Part shown: positions 7,548 through 18,560 of the stretch, piece by piece
Position numbering within the stretch: position 1 is the first letter of the stretch
Layout: each line of letters begins with the position of its first letter
Assembly (NCBI RefSeq): GCF_001544295.1
Contig: NZ_BCQF01000005.1
Location: forward strand, 1 to 64,000
Origin: Enterococcus pseudoavium NBRC 100491
GTDB lineage: Bacteria > Bacillota > Bacilli > Lactobacillales > Enterococcaceae
Direction: 5' to 3'
DNA length: 64,000 nucleotides
Notes under the pieces: generated by a model
The model's input: only the letters and a program-made list of their open reading frames with translations
Told to the model about the DNA's origin: nothing
The model's database searches: none
Position numbers and translations under genes: made by a program

Positions 7548-10151
7548 TTATTTTGGTTTGATTTCTTCCATAACGAATCCTTCGATTACATCATCAACCT
7601 TGATATCATTAAAGTTTTCGATCATTGCTCCACATTCAAAGCCCATCTTAACTTCTTTGACATCATCTTTGAAACGTTTCAAGCTGGCAAGTTTGCCTTC
7701 ATAGATAACGATTCCGTCACGGATAATCCGGACGCCACTATCCCGTTGAATCGAACCTTCGTTCACGTAACAGCCGGCGATTGTTCCTACCTTAGAAACT
7801 TTATACGTTTCACGAACACTCATTTGACCAGTGATTTTTTCTTCATATTCAGGATCAAGCATACCTTTCATCGCTGTTTCAATTTCTTCGATGGCTTTAT
7901 AGATAATCCGGTGGAGACGGATATCTACTTTCTCAGCTGTTGCTTGTTGTTTGGCTTGCGGAGTTGGACGAACGTTAAATCCAATAATGATCGCATTACT
8001 TGCTGCTGCTAAGGTCACATCGCTTTCGTTGATAGCACCTACAGCTGAATGGACGATCTTCACGCGAACGCCTTCTACATCAATTTTATTTAATGACGCT
8101 GCTAAGGCTTCGGCAGAACCTTGTACGTCCGCCTTGATGATTACATTTACTTCTTTTAGTTCGCCCTCTTTAAGAGATTCGAACAAGTTATCCAATGTTA
8201 CCCGAGCGTTAGCATTACGGTGTTCAAGCACTGCCCGTTTTGCGCGCTCTTCACCAGCTGCACGAGCTGTTTTTTCATCATCAAAGGTTGCAAAGCGATC
8301 CCCGGCTTGCGGTACATCGTTCAATCCAGTGATTTCTACTGGTGTAGCAGGACCAGCTGTTTTTTCACGGCGACCGATATCATTGGTCATAACCCGGACC
8401 CGTCCGAAAGTATTTCCGACTACGATTGGATCCCCGACATGCATCGTTCCTTGTTGAACTAATAAAGTTGCAACTGGACCTTTTCCTTTGTCTAAACGGG
8501 CTTCGATGACTGTTCCGATACCATGTTGTGTTGGATCAGCTTTCAAGTCTTCTACTTCGGCGACTAAAAGAATCATTTCTAATAGTTCATCGATATTTTG
8601 GTTGAACTTCGCAGAGATTTCTACAAAGATCGTATCGCCACCCCAAGCTTCAGGAATCAATTCATATTCGCTTAATTCTTGCATTACATGTTGTGGGTTA
8701 GCACCAGGTTTATCAATTTTATTCACAGCTACGATGATCGGCACTTTCGCCGCTTTCGCGTGATTGATCGCTTCAATCGTTTGTGGCATCACGCCATCAT
8801 CTGCCGCAACAACTAAGATTGTGATATCAGTGATACTTGCTCCACGAGCTCGCATGCTTGTAAAGGCCGCGTGCCCAGGGGTATCTAAGAAGGTAATTGG
8901 TTTGCCGGCAATATCGATTTGGTAGGCACCAATATGCTGTGTAATTCCCCCAGCTTCTCCACTAGTTACTCGTGAATGACGCAAAGTATCTAGTAAAGTT
9001 GTTTTCCCATGGTCAACGTGACCCATGATGGTAACAACTGGTGGACGAGAAACTAAGTTTTCTTCATTGACTTCTTCCGTATCAAAGAACCGGTCGATAT
9101 CAGCAATATCAATTTGAACTTTTTCTTGTGGTTCAATGCCATAATCTGTGGCTAATAATTCAATCGTATCTTTGTCTAATGGTTGGTTTTGGTTGACCAT
9201 GACGCCCATCATGAATAATTTTTTGATGATTTCAGCTGGCTCGCGATGAATCTTCTTAGCAATATCGGCTACGTTCATGCCTTCTGTATATTCTAATACT
9301 TCAGGTAATTCACGGAATTTACGTGGTGGGACAGCTGGTTTATTGCTTTGCTGTTGTCTCCCCTTCTTACCTTTTTTATTGAATTTATTTTTATTGCGAT
9401 TTTGGCCGCCAAAGCTATTGTTACGATTTTGGTTACCATAATTTTTATTGCGGTTTTGATTACTTGTTTGATTTGACCCGCCTTGATTTGAACGTTGTGC
9501 ATTGTTGCTATTACTTTGTGCCGGACGTTGACCTTGGTTTGGACGTTGCGCATTGTTGTTACTACTTTGCGCTGGGCGTTGACCTTGATTTGGACGTTGC
9601 GCATTGTTGTTACTACTTTGCGCTGGGCGTTGACCTTGGTTTGGACGTTGCGCATTGTTGTTATTGCTTTGCGCTGGACGTTGACCTTGGTTTGGACGTT
9701 GCGCATTGTTGTTATTGCTTTGCGCTGGGCGTTGACCTTGATTTTGACGTTGCGCATTGTTGCTATTGCTTTGCGCTGGACGTTGGCTATTATTTGTGTT
9801 CCCTTGTTTTGGACGATTTTGTCCTTGGTTTGAACGATTATCGTTCGCTGAGTTGTTCTGTCTATTATTTTGTGTCAAGTCTTTATTTCCTTTTCTATTC
9901 TGGAAATTTGGGTTGTTCTTAGAGCTCTTTCCATGGAATTTTGTTTTTTCGTGCTGGTTAGCTGATGGTTTTGCTTGAGTATTTGTTTTTGGCTTGCTAG
10001 AAAATGCTTGTTTCAGTTTCGTCTCATCATCTCCAGACAATGAACCCATGTGATTTTTCACATCAATCCCTAAAGCGTGTGCTTTCTCAACGACATCCTT
10101 ACTAGACTGATTCATTTCTTTGGCAAATTCATATACTCTTTTATTTCCCAT
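7548..10151 (-). CDS. infB: Translation initiation factor IF-2
   Basis: An 867-residue GTPase that delivers initiator fMet-tRNA to the 30S subunit and promotes 70S joining. An IF2_N domain (about 1-52) is followed by a low-complexity Asn/Gln/Arg-rich linker to about 270, with six 17-residue repeats at 124-225. A second IF2_N domain lies at about 283-340, then the G domain with GHVDHGKT (377-384), DTPGH (423-427) and NKID (477-480), then domains II-IV. The start ATG follows GGAAGGTG. The repetitive linker is unusual and is discussed separately. Operon rimP-nusA-ylxR-ylxQ-infB-rbfA. Confidence 0.98.
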   Translation of the reverse strand: MGNKRVYEFAKEMNQSSKDVVEKAHALGIDVKNHMGSLSGDDETKLKQAFSSKPKTNTQAKPSANQHEKTKFHGKSSKNNPNFQNRKGNKDLTQNNRQNNSANDNRSNQGQNRPKQGNTNNSQRPAQSNSNNAQRQNQGQRPAQSNNNNAQRPNQGQRPAQSNNNNAQRPNQGQRPAQSSNNNAQRPNQGQRPAQSSNNNAQRPNQGQRPAQSNSNNAQRSNQGGSNQTSNQNRNKNYGNQNRNNSFGGQNRNKNKFNKKGKKGRQQQSNKPAVPPRKFRELPEVLEYTEGMNVADIAKKIHREPAEIIKKLFMMGVMVNQNQPLDKDTIELLATDYGIEPQEKVQIDIADIDRFFDTEEVNEENLVSRPPVVTIMGHVDHGKTTLLDTLRHSRVTSGEAGGITQHIGAYQIDIAGKPITFLDTPGHAAFTSMRARGASITDITILVVAADDGVMPQTIEAINHAKAAKVPIIVAVNKIDKPGANPQHVMQELSEYELIPEAWGGDTIFVEISAKFNQNIDELLEMILLVAEVEDLKADPTQHGIGTVIEARLDKGKGPVATLLVQQGTMHVGDPIVVGNTFGRVRVMTNDIGRREKTAGPATPVEITGLNDVPQAGDRFATFDDEKTARAAGEERAKRAVLEHRNANARVTLDNLFESLKEGELKEVNVIIKADVQGSAEALAASLNKIDVEGVRVKIVHSAVGAINESDVTLAAASNAIIIGFNVRPTPQAKQQATAEKVDIRLHRIIYKAIEEIETAMKGMLDPEYEEKITGQMSVRETYKVSKVGTIAGCYVNEGSIQRDSGVRIIRDGIVIYEGKLASLKRFKDDVKEVKMGFECGAMIENFNDIKVDDVIEGFVMEEIKPK
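9477..9782 (-). repeat. Six tandem 51-bp in-frame repeats inside infB
   Basis: Six consecutive 51-bp units encode RPAQSxxNNAQRxNQGQ (residues 124-140, 141-157, 158-174, 175-191, 192-208 and 209-225). Units two to five are nearly identical at the DNA level. The first and last are more diverged (Asn-Ser-Asn variant; Gln or Ser in place of Pro). The period is a multiple of three, so copy-number change would keep the reading frame. Confidence 0.95.
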
Positions 10152-10163
10152 GCAATCACCTTC

Positions 10164-10466
10164 CTAACCTGTTATTAACGACATGATTTTATTGGCGAAT
10201 CCTTGGTCTAAAATCCCGATAACTTTTCGAGGTTTGCCAATCGCATCAAAAATTTCTCCTTGCGTAAATTCGACAATACATGTCGTCTGATAGTAGTTAC
10301 TTTTGTCTGATACCTTTTTCTGTGTATTACCACTCGCATCCGAAGTAACAATTACGAGTTTCGCCGTTTGTTTGCGAATCTCATTGATCGTCAATTCTTC
10401 TCCTGTGATCAGTTTGCCTGCACGCATTGCTAGGCCTAACATGTCCAAGGCCTTCTGCTTATTCAT
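10164..10466 (-). CDS. L7Ae-family RNA-binding protein YlxQ
   Basis: A protein of about 100 residues of the L7Ae/L30e/S12e/Gadd45 fold (YlxQ/RplGA type), which binds K-turn RNA. The LAMRAGKLITGEE segment (about 11-23) is typical. The ATG at 10466 is favoured. A TTG two codons upstream (10472) is also possible, and both overlap the end of ylxR, so translation is probably coupled. Lies between ylxR and infB in the standard Firmicutes nusA operon. The precise RNA target is not settled. Confidence 0.88.
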   Translation of the reverse strand: MNKQKALDMLGLAMRAGKLITGEELTINEIRKQTAKLVIVTSDASGNTQKKVSDKSNYYQTTCIVEFTQGEIFDAIGKPRKVIGILDQGFANKIMSLITG

Positions 10467-10755
10467 TGCCAAAGAGCTCTTTTCTGGCTTTTTGGTGTTT
10501 CACATAATCAAGTAGTTCTTGATAAAATTCATCACTTAATTCAATACCTAAAGTACGGTCTAAAATGCGTTTCTTCCAAGCCGTTTCAACTTCTTCCGGA
10601 TCTAACGCAACATAGGCACCACGCCCAGGCTTTTTACCAGAAGGATCAAGTGAAACTTCGCCTTCTTTAGACTTAGCGATTCGAATTAAATCTTTTTTTG
10701 GGAACATTTCACCGGAAACGACCGATTTACGCAAAGGAACTTTTCTTTTTTTCAT
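10459..10755 (-). CDS. YlxR (DUF448) nucleoid/RNA-binding protein
   Basis: A 98-residue basic protein of the YlxR/RnpM family. The family core is KVPLRKSVVSGEMFPKKDLIR, followed by DPSGKKPGRGAYV (the GRGAY motif). In B. subtilis the homologue has been linked to gene regulation and to RNase P. The ATG at 10755 is preceded by GGGAGGACAGCAA, an ideal ribosome binding site. The longer frame to 10770 would read through that site. It overlaps ylxQ by 8 nt in the nusA operon. Confidence 0.92.
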   Translation of the reverse strand: MKKRKVPLRKSVVSGEMFPKKDLIRIAKSKEGEVSLDPSGKKPGRGAYVALDPEEVETAWKKRILDRTLGIELSDEFYQELLDYVKHQKARKELFGNE

Positions 10756-10773
10756 TTGCTGTCCTCCCATTGT

Positions 10774-11958
10774 TTATTCTTCTTCAGAAGCAACATCTTG
10801 AATTTCATCTGTTACGACGGTTGTCGTTTCTTCCACATCGCTTGTATCTTCTTGGTCTTCAATCTCAGTTGTCACTGATTCCAATTCTTCCACTTCTGCT
10901 TCGTCATAATTGGCATAAAACTCTTCCATATCAGATTCAGATTTGATGTCGATTTTGTGGGCGGTAAGTTTAGCGGCTAAGCGTGCGTTTTGTCCTCGTT
11001 TACCAATCGCTAGCGATAATTGATAATCTGGAACAACGACGGTACAAACTTTTGGATTGTTGATATCAAAAATGACATCCTCAACTTGGGCTGGATTCAA
11101 CGAGTTTGCGATAAAGACCGCTGGATCTTCGTTCCATTCCACAATATCCATATTTTCGCCTTTTAATTCATTAACAATCGCTTGAACCCGTTGCCCTTTA
11201 GGACCAACACAAGTTCCAACTGGATCGATGTTCGGATCAGTCGAACGAACCGCTACTTTAGCACGATCACCTGCTTCACGAGCAATGCTGACAATCTCAA
11301 CGATTCCGTCATAGACTTCAGGGATTTCTTGTTCAAATAAGCGACGCAATAAATCTGGATGGCTCCGGCTTACAAAAACTTGTGGGCCCTTTGACGTATT
11401 TTCCACGCGAGAAACGTAAACTTTGATCCGATCATGCGGTTTGTAATGCTCGTTAGGCATTTGGTCTTGTTTTGAAAGAACCGCTTCGATCTTGCCTAAG
11501 TTAACATAGATGTAACGATTATCTTGACGTTCAACCACACCTTGCATGATGTCTTTTTCATAAGCGCTGTACTCATTATAAATGATACTGCGTTCTGCTT
11601 CACGAACACGTTGCAAAATGACTTGTTTCGCCGTTTGAGCTGCAATTCGACCAAAATCTTTTGGTGTCACTTCAAAACGGATCGTGTCACCAATTTCATA
11701 TGCTGGATTGATCTCCATTGCATCCTTCAATGAAACTTCTAATTGCGAATCCATGACTTCTTCTGTTACTTCTTTCACGGCATAAACATGGATATCACCT
11801 TTTTTTTCATTGAATTCAACTTCAACGTTTTGAGATTGACCATAATGACGTTTGTAGGCAGAAACTAAAGCCGCCTCCAACGCGTCAATCACGATTTCTT
11901 TCGAAATACCTTTTTCTGCTTCTAGAGTATCCAGCGCATTCAGCATTTCTTTACTCAT
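10774..11958 (-). CDS. nusA: Transcription termination/antitermination factor NusA
   Basis: A 394-residue RNA polymerase-associated factor that stimulates pausing and hairpin-dependent termination. It has an N-terminal RNAP-binding domain (about 1-125), an S1 domain (about 135-200), then KH1 and KH2 with VGPKGQRVQ and IGKRGQNARLA. An acidic tail of about 50 residues rich in Glu, Asp and Thr ends the protein. The ATG at 11958 lies behind GGAGG; an upstream in-frame start at 11982 is not supported. Likely controls its own operon through the terminator in front of rimP. Confidence 0.97.
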   Translation of the reverse strand: MSKEMLNALDTLEAEKGISKEIVIDALEAALVSAYKRHYGQSQNVEVEFNEKKGDIHVYAVKEVTEEVMDSQLEVSLKDAMEINPAYEIGDTIRFEVTPKDFGRIAAQTAKQVILQRVREAERSIIYNEYSAYEKDIMQGVVERQDNRYIYVNLGKIEAVLSKQDQMPNEHYKPHDRIKVYVSRVENTSKGPQVFVSRSHPDLLRRLFEQEIPEVYDGIVEIVSIAREAGDRAKVAVRSTDPNIDPVGTCVGPKGQRVQAIVNELKGENMDIVEWNEDPAVFIANSLNPAQVEDVIFDINNPKVCTVVVPDYQLSLAIGKRGQNARLAAKLTAHKIDIKSESDMEEFYANYDEAEVEELESVTTEIEDQEDTSDVEETTTVVTDEIQDVASEEE

Positions 11959-12029
11959 TTTAACTTTCCTCCCAAGAATCAATTTTCATAGAAAATTTTT
12001 GTTTTGTATAATAAGACGTAAGCGATCGC

Positions 12030-12503
12030 TTAAAATTCTATCGCAAAGCGAGCTTTTGCAATATTTTTACGCTCAAAGACCATGTCTTTGGTACGCGTTT
12101 TGATTTTAACTGTCAATGTTAGTTCATCTTCAGTTAGCTCTTTTAAAAAGCCTTGATACTGTTTTTCACCATCAATATTTTGATAAAGCGAAACATTGAT
12201 ATATTGTCCGATCGCTTTTTGGTAATCTTCTTCTTTTTTCAATGGACGTTCGGCCCCTGGTGAAGAAACCTCAAGAAAATATGCTTGTGGAATCGGATCT
12301 GGATCGATCGAATCCAATTTATCGCTAAGCTGCTCGCTCACAAAGGCGCATTCTTCAATATCGATGCCGCCTTCTTTATCGATAAATACTCTTAAAAACC
12401 AGCTTTTCCCTTCTTTGACAAATTCGACTTCGACCAACTCAAAATTTTGTTCGTCCAAAATCGGGGTTACTAAGTCAGTCACTGTTTCGACTACACTACT
12501 CAA
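12030..12503 (-). CDS. rimP: Ribosome maturation factor RimP
   Basis: A 157-residue 30S assembly factor (YlxS). The signature segment FEDVEFV-like [12 protein letters not shown], then [16 protein letters not shown] and [12 protein letters not shown], are all present. It starts with TTG at 12503, behind GGAGG with an 8-nt spacer; no ATG fits. First gene of the nusA-infB operon. Confidence 0.96.
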   Translation of the reverse strand: MSSVVETVTDLVTPILDEQNFELVEVEFVKEGKSWFLRVFIDKEGGIDIEECAFVSEQLSDKLDSIDPDPIPQAYFLEVSSPGAERPLKKEEDYQKAIGQYINVSLYQNIDGEKQYQGFLKELTEDELTLTVKIKTRTKDMVFERKNIAKARFAIEF

Positions 12504-12527
12504 ACTGTCAGCCTCCTTTATTCCATT

Positions 12528-12557
12528 AAAAAGAGTGAGCGAAAAATCCGCTCACTC
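12528..12557 (-). terminator. Leader terminator/attenuator upstream of rimP
   Basis: The minus-strand stem GAGTGAGCG / CGCTCACTC has a short loop and ends in TTTTT. It lies downstream of the rimP promoter at 12584-12612 and only 25 nt before the rimP start, so it sits in the leader of the operon. It may also end polC transcripts. Confidence 0.85.
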
Positions 12558-12583
12558 ACCATCAGTCATATGATTACTTTGTT

Positions 12584-12612
12584 ATATTAGCATAAATTAA
12601 TTGAAAATTCAA
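12584..12612 (-). promoter_or_regulatory. Promoter of the rimP-nusA-infB operon
   Basis: On the minus strand TTGAAT (12607-12612) is followed by a 17-nt spacer and TAATAT (12584-12589), with a TG extended -10. The -35 box lies inside one arm of a 12-bp inverted repeat (AAATTCAAGCTT at 12605-12616 and its complement at 12649-12660). Confidence 0.7.
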
Positions 12613-12670
12613 GCTTGCCATTTTCATAGTAGAAATATTTTTCATTTTAAGCTTGAATTTATCTTTTTCT

Positions 12671-15600
12671 TTACATATCAAAGAGTGAAAGTTGGTTTTC
12701 ATCAGGTAAATCTTTCAAGACACCATGAGTATCCATGTACTCAATCAATGTTTTAGATACTTTCCCCCGGGAAGCCAGATCTTCCTTCGATAAAAAGATG
12801 CCGTTTTTACGGGCTTCAACGATTTGTTTTGCCACGTTTAGACCAAGCCCGGGAACTGCACGGAATGGTGCGATCAAGGTATCGCCATCAATCACAAAAT
12901 CGTGAGCATCCGATTTGTATAAATCAATCATGCCAAAGTGGAAGCCTCGTTCCAGCATCTCATTACACAATTCTAATACCGTCAATTGGTTTTTTTCTTT
13001 GGTAGAAGCATCCATTCCCTTATCGGTGATAGCTTTCATCGAAGCTTTAACAGCATCCTTGCCTTTAGCCATCGCAACCAAGTCAAAGTCGTCAGCCCGC
13101 ACAGAAAAGTACGCACAATAATAAAGAATTGGGAAATAAACTTTAAAGTAAGCCACCCGCAAAGCCATCAAAACATAGGCCGCCGCATGGGCTTTCGGGA
13201 ACATGTACTTGATTTTAGAACAAGATTCAATGTACCAATCCGGCACATTATTTTCTTTCATCGCTGATAAATAAGTATTTCGCAGCTCTTCATCGATTTT
13301 ATTCCATTGACCTTTACGAACCGTCTCCATTATTTTGAAAGCCATCCCGCTATCAAGCCCAGCATGGATCAAATAAACCATGATGTCATCTCGACAACCA
13401 ATCACTTCCGCTAAGTTTGCTTCACCGCGACTGATTAATTCTTCAGCGTTTCCTAACCATACATCGGTCCCGTGGGATAAACCAGAAATCTGCAGTAATT
13501 CCGCAAATGTCGTGGGATGGGTCTCTTCAAGCATCCCTCGCACAAAACGGGTCCCAAACTCCGGAATCCCTAATGTTCCAGTTTTAGAATAAATCTGTTC
13601 CGGTTCCACATTCAAGACTTGTGGCCCCGCAAAAATTTTCATTACTTCTGGATCGTCGGTCGGGATCGTCACTGGATCAATTCCGGATAATTCTTGCAAC
13701 ATCCGAATCACGGTTGGATCATCGTGTCCTAGGATATCCAGTTTTAAGACATTGTCATGAATCGAGTGAAAATCAAAGTGGGTCGTTTTCCATTCAGAAT
13801 TTTGATCGTCTGCCGGGTATTGGATCGGTGTGAAGTCATAAACATCCATATAATCCGGAATAACAATAATCCCACCCGGGTGCTGACCCGTCGTTCGTTT
13901 AACGCCAGTCGCCCCCTTTGCTAACCGATCGACTTCAGCGTTACGAAAATGCAGATTATGATCTCGTTCATAGCCTTTTACAAAACCATAAGCTGTTTTA
14001 TCAGCCACCGTACCAATCGTTCCGGCACGATAGACATATTCTTCACCAAACAATACTTTTGTATAATTGTGGGCTTCGGCTTGATAATCTCCTGAGAAGT
14101 TCAAATCAATATCGGGAACTTTGTCTCCATGGAAGCCTAAGAAAGTTTCAAAAGGAATATCATGACCATCTTTATTTAAGCGAGCGCCACATTTGGGACA
14201 AGCTTTTTCTGGCATATCAAAGCCTGAACCGTAAGAGCCATCTTCAAAAAATTCCGAATACTGGCATTCAGGACAATAATAATGTGGTGGTAAAGGATTG
14301 ACTTCCGTGATCCCCGTCATCGTAGCGACAAAGCTTGAGCCTACCGACCCCCGAGAACCAACTAAATATCCATCCGCATTACTTTTATGCACCAATTTTT
14401 GAGCGATCAAATAAATTACTGAGAACCCATTGCCGATAATCGATGTTAATTCTTTTTCCAACCGCTTCTCAATGATTTCTGGTAGCGGATCACCATAAAG
14501 TTCACGCGCACGATTGTAACTTAGTTCTTTAATCTCTTCTTCTGAACCAGGAATTTTTGGCGTGTACAGCTCATCTTTGACTGGAATAATTTCTTCACAA
14601 GTCTCGACGATCGTGTTTGGACCATCCACAACGATTTCTTTTGCCAGCTCTGGCCCTAAGAAACTAAAGGCCTGCAACATTTCATCAGTCGTCCGAAAAT
14701 GTACGTCTGGCAAACTGTGGCGGTTCAGCGGATTAGCGCCTCCCATTGAACTAATCAGGATTTTGCGATAAATCGCATCTTCCTTATTCAAATAGTGAAC
14801 ATCCCCCGTAGCTACTACTGTCTTATTCAAATCTTTTCCGATTTGAATCAAATTGCGCAAAATATCTTCTAGATCGCCCTCATTTTTAACTAATTCTTGT
14901 TCGATCAAGGGTGCATAGACAGCCTTAGGCATCACTTCAATATAATCATAAAACGCAGCGCGATTTTTGGCTTCTTCCACGCCTTTTTGCATCATCGCTT
15001 CAAAGATTTCGCCTTGCGAGCAGGCTGAACCAATCAAAAGATTTTCCCGCATCTTGCTTAACTGTGAGCGCGGAATCCGTGGAACCCGTTCAAAGTATTC
15101 GATATTAGACATCGAGATCAATTTAAACAAGTCTTTTAACCCTGCCTGATTTTTTGCTAAAATCGTAGCATGAAAAGGTCGCGCCCGTTTATATGAATCC
15201 CCTTCGCCAACATGATCGTTTAATTGATCATGATAATGCATCTCGTGTTTTTCCATCGCTTCTTTGACAAAAATCCAAGCCAAATGCCCAGTTGCTTCTG
15301 CATCATAGACCGCCCGGTGATGCTGTTCTAAATTGACACCAAATTTCTTCGTCAACACACCTAAGCCAAAGCGTTTGAATTCAGGATATAAGAACCGCGC
15401 CAATTCCAGTGTATCGATGACAGGATTCGGCGTTTCCGGCATGTCATGACGCACGTAGGTCGTATTGATAAAACCAATATCAAAAGTGGCATTGTGGGCC
15501 ACCAGAATCGAGCCTTCACAAAATTTTTCAAACAGTTCCATGACTTCTTTTTCCGGCTTTGAACCGCGAACCATTTCATCGGTGATACCAGTCAAATTAA

Positions 15601-17014
15601 TCGTGGTCTCTGACAAGGGATGACCAGGATCGATAAATTCTTCAAAGGTCTCAACCACATTCCCCTTGTGCATTTTAACAGCCGCTAACTCAATAATCGT
15701 ATCGTAAACTGCTGATAATCCAGTGGTTTCCACGTCAAACACCACGTAGGTAGCGTCAGTTAGTGATTCGTGGGCATCATTATAAGCAATCGGAACACCG
15801 TCAGAAACTACATTGGCTTCAACCCCGTATAAGATTTTTACCCCGGCTTTCTTCCCAGCCGCATGTGCTTCTGGGAATGATTGTGCCCCACCGTGATCTG
15901 TAATGGCAATCGCTTTATGTCCCCATTTGCCAGCTTGGGCCACCAAATCACTTGCACTATTGATTGCATCCATCGTGCTCATATTCGTATGCAAATGTAA
16001 TTCAGAACGTTTTTCAGTCGCTGTATCTTGCCGCGCAGGATGTTTTACTTCCTGAATATCTTGCGCATTCATCACTAAATCACGCATGAAAGTATCTTCT
16101 TGCACACTTCCGCGAACACGAATCCAGCTGTTGACCGAGATGGCATCAAAGATCGCTTCATCCTTCTCGCCATTCGAAAATTTCTTCACGACAAAAGAGG
16201 AAGTATAATCGGTCATTTTTATAATCAAAATCTTCCGTTTAGAACGCAGCTCACGGACTTCCTTATCAAAAATGAAGCCCTCGATCGTAATCCGGCGCTC
16301 TTCTTCAATGATATTGCCCATCGGTGTAATTGCTTCATCCGCTGGAATATTACGCCCCATTTGGATGGGACCATCAATCTGAGCAGCATGTTCTTTCTTT
16401 TCTTTTTTCTTCGATTCGTATTGCGCTAAACTAGCGGCTGCTTGTTCTTGCATCGCTTGCGCTTGCTCCTGTTTACGAACTTCAAACTCCTGTAACTTTT
16501 TATCTGCTTGTTCTTTATCCACTTCCGGATCAATCCGCAAATGGGGAAAACCATAAGAAACTAAATTATCTTCGATTAAAGGCAGGTATTGCTGCTTCAA
16601 AAATGGAATGACCGATTCATTATCAATCAATAAAATGATCCATTTGTCTTGAATCGTTGGCAATGTTTTGCTTAAAACTTGTTTAACTAGCGGCGTATCA
16701 CAATCTTGTTCACTCAAGGCTAGCTGCCAGTAGTTTTGCAACAATGTTTCATCGAATTGATTATTTTCTGGCGCAATATGTAATTTCACGTTGGCAATCG
16801 TGTTGAATGCGAGTTGCAGCTTCTGATGAAACGCATAAAATAATTTAGCCGGTAAAATTTCCGGTGTTTGAATGAAGAATTCCCACACTCGCGATTTTTC
16901 ATGAACAATCACTTCTCTGATCTCTGCTGCTTGAATCAAAGGGTGTTGTTGCTCCGTCTCAGCTAATTCAATTTGTCGTAATAAATTTTCGAATAACTCA
17001 CGATTTTTAGACAA
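12671..17014 (-). CDS. polC: DNA polymerase III alpha subunit, Gram-positive PolC type
   Basis: A 1447-residue replicative DNA polymerase with built-in proofreading. Domain order is N-terminal region, OB fold (about 240-325), PHP start with HLHTNMS (340-346), and an inserted DEDDh exonuclease with FDVETTG (426-432). The rest of PHP, the [15 protein letters not shown] polymerase segment, a CPEC...CPKC zinc motif, and [11 protein letters not shown] with the catalytic aspartates follow. Length matches the family. It starts with TTG at 17014, behind GGAGA. It is monocistronic, with its own upstream region after the rseP terminator. Confidence 0.98.
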   Translation of the reverse strand: MSKNRELFENLLRQIELAETEQQHPLIQAAEIREVIVHEKSRVWEFFIQTPEILPAKLFYAFHQKLQLAFNTIANVKLHIAPENNQFDETLLQNYWQLALSEQDCDTPLVKQVLSKTLPTIQDKWIILLIDNESVIPFLKQQYLPLIEDNLVSYGFPHLRIDPEVDKEQADKKLQEFEVRKQEQAQAMQEQAAASLAQYESKKKEKKEHAAQIDGPIQMGRNIPADEAITPMGNIIEEERRITIEGFIFDKEVRELRSKRKILIIKMTDYTSSFVVKKFSNGEKDEAIFDAISVNSWIRVRGSVQEDTFMRDLVMNAQDIQEVKHPARQDTATEKRSELHLHTNMSTMDAINSASDLVAQAGKWGHKAIAITDHGGAQSFPEAHAAGKKAGVKILYGVEANVVSDGVPIAYNDAHESLTDATYVVFDVETTGLSAVYDTIIELAAVKMHKGNVVETFEEFIDPGHPLSETTINLTGITDEMVRGSKPEKEVMELFEKFCEGSILVAHNATFDIGFINTTYVRHDMPETPNPVIDTLELARFLYPEFKRFGLGVLTKKFGVNLEQHHRAVYDAEATGHLAWIFVKEAMEKHEMHYHDQLNDHVGEGDSYKRARPFHATILAKNQAGLKDLFKLISMSNIEYFERVPRIPRSQLSKMRENLLIGSACSQGEIFEAMMQKGVEEAKNRAAFYDYIEVMPKAVYAPLIEQELVKNEGDLEDILRNLIQIGKDLNKTVVATGDVHYLNKEDAIYRKILISSMGGANPLNRHSLPDVHFRTTDEMLQAFSFLGPELAKEIVVDGPNTIVETCEEIIPVKDELYTPKIPGSEEEIKELSYNRARELYGDPLPEIIEKRLEKELTSIIGNGFSVIYLIAQKLVHKSNADGYLVGSRGSVGSSFVATMTGITEVNPLPPHYYCPECQYSEFFEDGSYGSGFDMPEKACPKCGARLNKDGHDIPFETFLGFHGDKVPDIDLNFSGDYQAEAHNYTKVLFGEEYVYRAGTIGTVADKTAYGFVKGYERDHNLHFRNAEVDRLAKGATGVKRTTGQHPGGIIVIPDYMDVYDFTPIQYPADDQNSEWKTTHFDFHSIHDNVLKLDILGHDDPTVIRMLQELSGIDPVTIPTDDPEVMKIFAGPQVLNVEPEQIYSKTGTLGIPEFGTRFVRGMLEETHPTTFAELLQISGLSHGTDVWLGNAEELISRGEANLAEVIGCRDDIMVYLIHAGLDSGMAFKIMETVRKGQWNKIDEELRNTYLSAMKENNVPDWYIESCSKIKYMFPKAHAAAYVLMALRVAYFKVYFPILYYCAYFSVRADDFDLVAMAKGKDAVKASMKAITDKGMDASTKEKNQLTVLELCNEMLERGFHFGMIDLYKSDAHDFVIDGDTLIAPFRAVPGLGLNVAKQIVEARKNGIFLSKEDLASRGKVSKTLIEYMDTHGVLKDLPDENQLSLFDM

Positions 17015-17080
17015 AATGACATCTCCTTCACTTTTTCAAGTATGATCCAGTATACCTGTTTTTTTTTATGATTGCATTAG

Positions 17081-17110
17081 AAAAAGGATCGAAAAAATTT
17101 CGATCCTTTC
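17081..17110 (-). terminator. Terminator of rseP
   Basis: The minus-strand stem AAAGGATCGAA / TTCGATCCTTT is followed by a T-rich tract, immediately after the rseP stop. Confidence 0.85.
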
Positions 17111-17112
17111 AT

Positions 17113-18381
17113 TTAAAAGAAGAAACGCTGGATGTCGTTCCACGTGACTAAAATCATCAAAAGCATGATGAAACCAAAACCAATCATCGTAATCATGCCT
17201 TCTTTTTCAGGATCCAGCGGTTTGCCGCGAATTCCTTCGATTAGATTCAAGACAATCTTACCACCATCAAACGCTGGGATCGGCAATAAGTTGACAATCC
17301 CTAGGTTGACAGAAAGAACGGCCATCAAATAAATGACTGTGGTAATCCCTGCTTTGGAGGCTTCCGACGACATTTGATACATCATAACCGGGCCACCTAA
17401 TTTATCCAGACTAAATCCGCTAAACAGCGAACCTAACGTACTAAAGATATTCTTGGTAATTTCCCATGATTGAGTCAGCCCACCGATAATCTTATCAACA
17501 AAACCAGTTTTCATATACGGCGATACACCGATCTGCCCGATTTTTTCACCATTGCTATCAATTGTTTTAGGGGTCATCTCGACTGTTTTTTGTTTTCCAT
17601 CTTGTTCGATGACAACAGTTAATTCTTTCCCAGGCTTTTTAGTGACTGTACTCGTCAGGTCATCCCACGACTGAATTTTTTTGCCGTCAACGGAAACAAT
17701 CGAATCATGACTCTTCATGCCGGCAGCGGCTGCCGGACTATCTGCTTGGACTGAACCGATTTGATTTGTATTATAATCAGCTACCCCACCTTGCATAAAC
17801 GCTAAGGCAATAAACAAAAGAATCGTCAAAATAAAATTATTCAGCGGACCTGCAAAATTCGTCAAGATACGTGAACCTAAGTTCGCAGATTGAAATTGAA
17901 CATCCCGCGGAGCGATTCGGACTTCCGTGCCATTTTCTTCAATCACGGTGGCATCGTGTTCCACCTGGTAACTGGTTTCTTGACTTTCATCCCCATTTAG
18001 ATAGCCTCTAATCGTCAAATCATCGACTAAATCGGCTGAAATTAATTCCAAGGGGATGCTATTGGGTAATTGAATCTTTTTACTAATATTGATGCGCTTT
18101 ACTTTATTTTCAGCGGTCAGTTCAACCGATAACGGCGTCCCAGGACTCAACTCGGTTTCTTCTTCCTCTAAACCAGCCATCCGTACATACCCGCCAATTG
18201 GTAATAAACGCAAAGTATAAGTTGTTCCATCTTTTGCCATATGTGCAATCAGTTTTGGTCCCATCCCGATTGAGAACTCACGAACTAAGATTCCTGCCCG
18301 TTTTGCAAAGAAAAAATGTCCGAATTCATGCACAATCACAAGTACACCAAAAACGATTAAAAACGTAATAATCGTACGCAT
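17113..18381 (-). CDS. rseP: Site-2 intramembrane metalloprotease RseP (Eep-like)
   Basis: A 422-residue zinc protease that cleaves transmembrane segments. HEFGH at 18-22 in the first membrane helix gives the zinc ligands. A PDZ domain spans about 200-290, and NLLPIPAFDGGK near the end supplies the third ligand Asp. Four membrane helices are visible. In enterococci the homologue Eep processes lipoprotein signal peptides into peptide pheromones and cuts anti-sigma factors (family knowledge). It lies downstream of cdsA but is separated from it by a terminator. Confidence 0.95.
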   Translation of the reverse strand: MRTIITFLIVFGVLVIVHEFGHFFFAKRAGILVREFSIGMGPKLIAHMAKDGTTYTLRLLPIGGYVRMAGLEEEETELSPGTPLSVELTAENKVKRINISKKIQLPNSIPLELISADLVDDLTIRGYLNGDESQETSYQVEHDATVIEENGTEVRIAPRDVQFQSANLGSRILTNFAGPLNNFILTILLFIALAFMQGGVADYNTNQIGSVQADSPAAAAGMKSHDSIVSVDGKKIQSWDDLTSTVTKKPGKELTVVIEQDGKQKTVEMTPKTIDSNGEKIGQIGVSPYMKTGFVDKIIGGLTQSWEITKNIFSTLGSLFSGFSLDKLGGPVMMYQMSSEASKAGITTVIYLMAVLSVNLGIVNLLPIPAFDGGKIVLNLIEGIRGKPLDPEKEGMITMIGFGFIMLLMILVTWNDIQRFFF

Positions 18382-18533
18382 AATTTTCCTACCTTCACTA
18401 GTTTCTTAGAGTTAGTTTATCACAGTCTCGCAAAAAGCGATTCTTTTCCTAAACATTTCAGAGAAAATTTAAAAAAAGGGGACTGAATAGACATTAAAAA
18501 TTTCGATTCAGCAATCAGAGCTAGCCTTTTAGT

Positions 18534-18560
18534 CAAAAAAAGAGCGTTCCCGCTCTTTTT
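18534..18560 (-). terminator. Terminator of uppS-cdsA
   Basis: The minus-strand stem AAAGAGCG / CGCTCTTT has a short GGAA loop, is followed by T7 and overlaps the end of cdsA. The 150 nt between it and rseP presumably holds the rseP promoter, which I cannot fix. Confidence 0.85.

Noticed and set aside
7951-8457. A 168-codon plus-strand open frame opposite infB
   Set aside because: Antisense to the IF2 C-terminal domains, whose codon use leaves the opposite frame open. No ribosome binding site.
9477-9782. Regular 51-bp repeats considered as a CRISPR-like array
   Set aside because: There are no unique spacers. The repeats are contiguous, in frame and encode the IF2 linker.
9293-9978. Several long open frames on both strands across the infB linker
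   Set aside because: They are shadows of the 51-bp repeats, which contain no stops in other frames. They have repetitive, implausible sequences and no ribosome binding site.
13918-14301. A 127-codon plus-strand open frame opposite polC
   Set aside because: It is antisense to a conserved polC region, without a ribosome binding site, and with composition expected of an antisense shadow.
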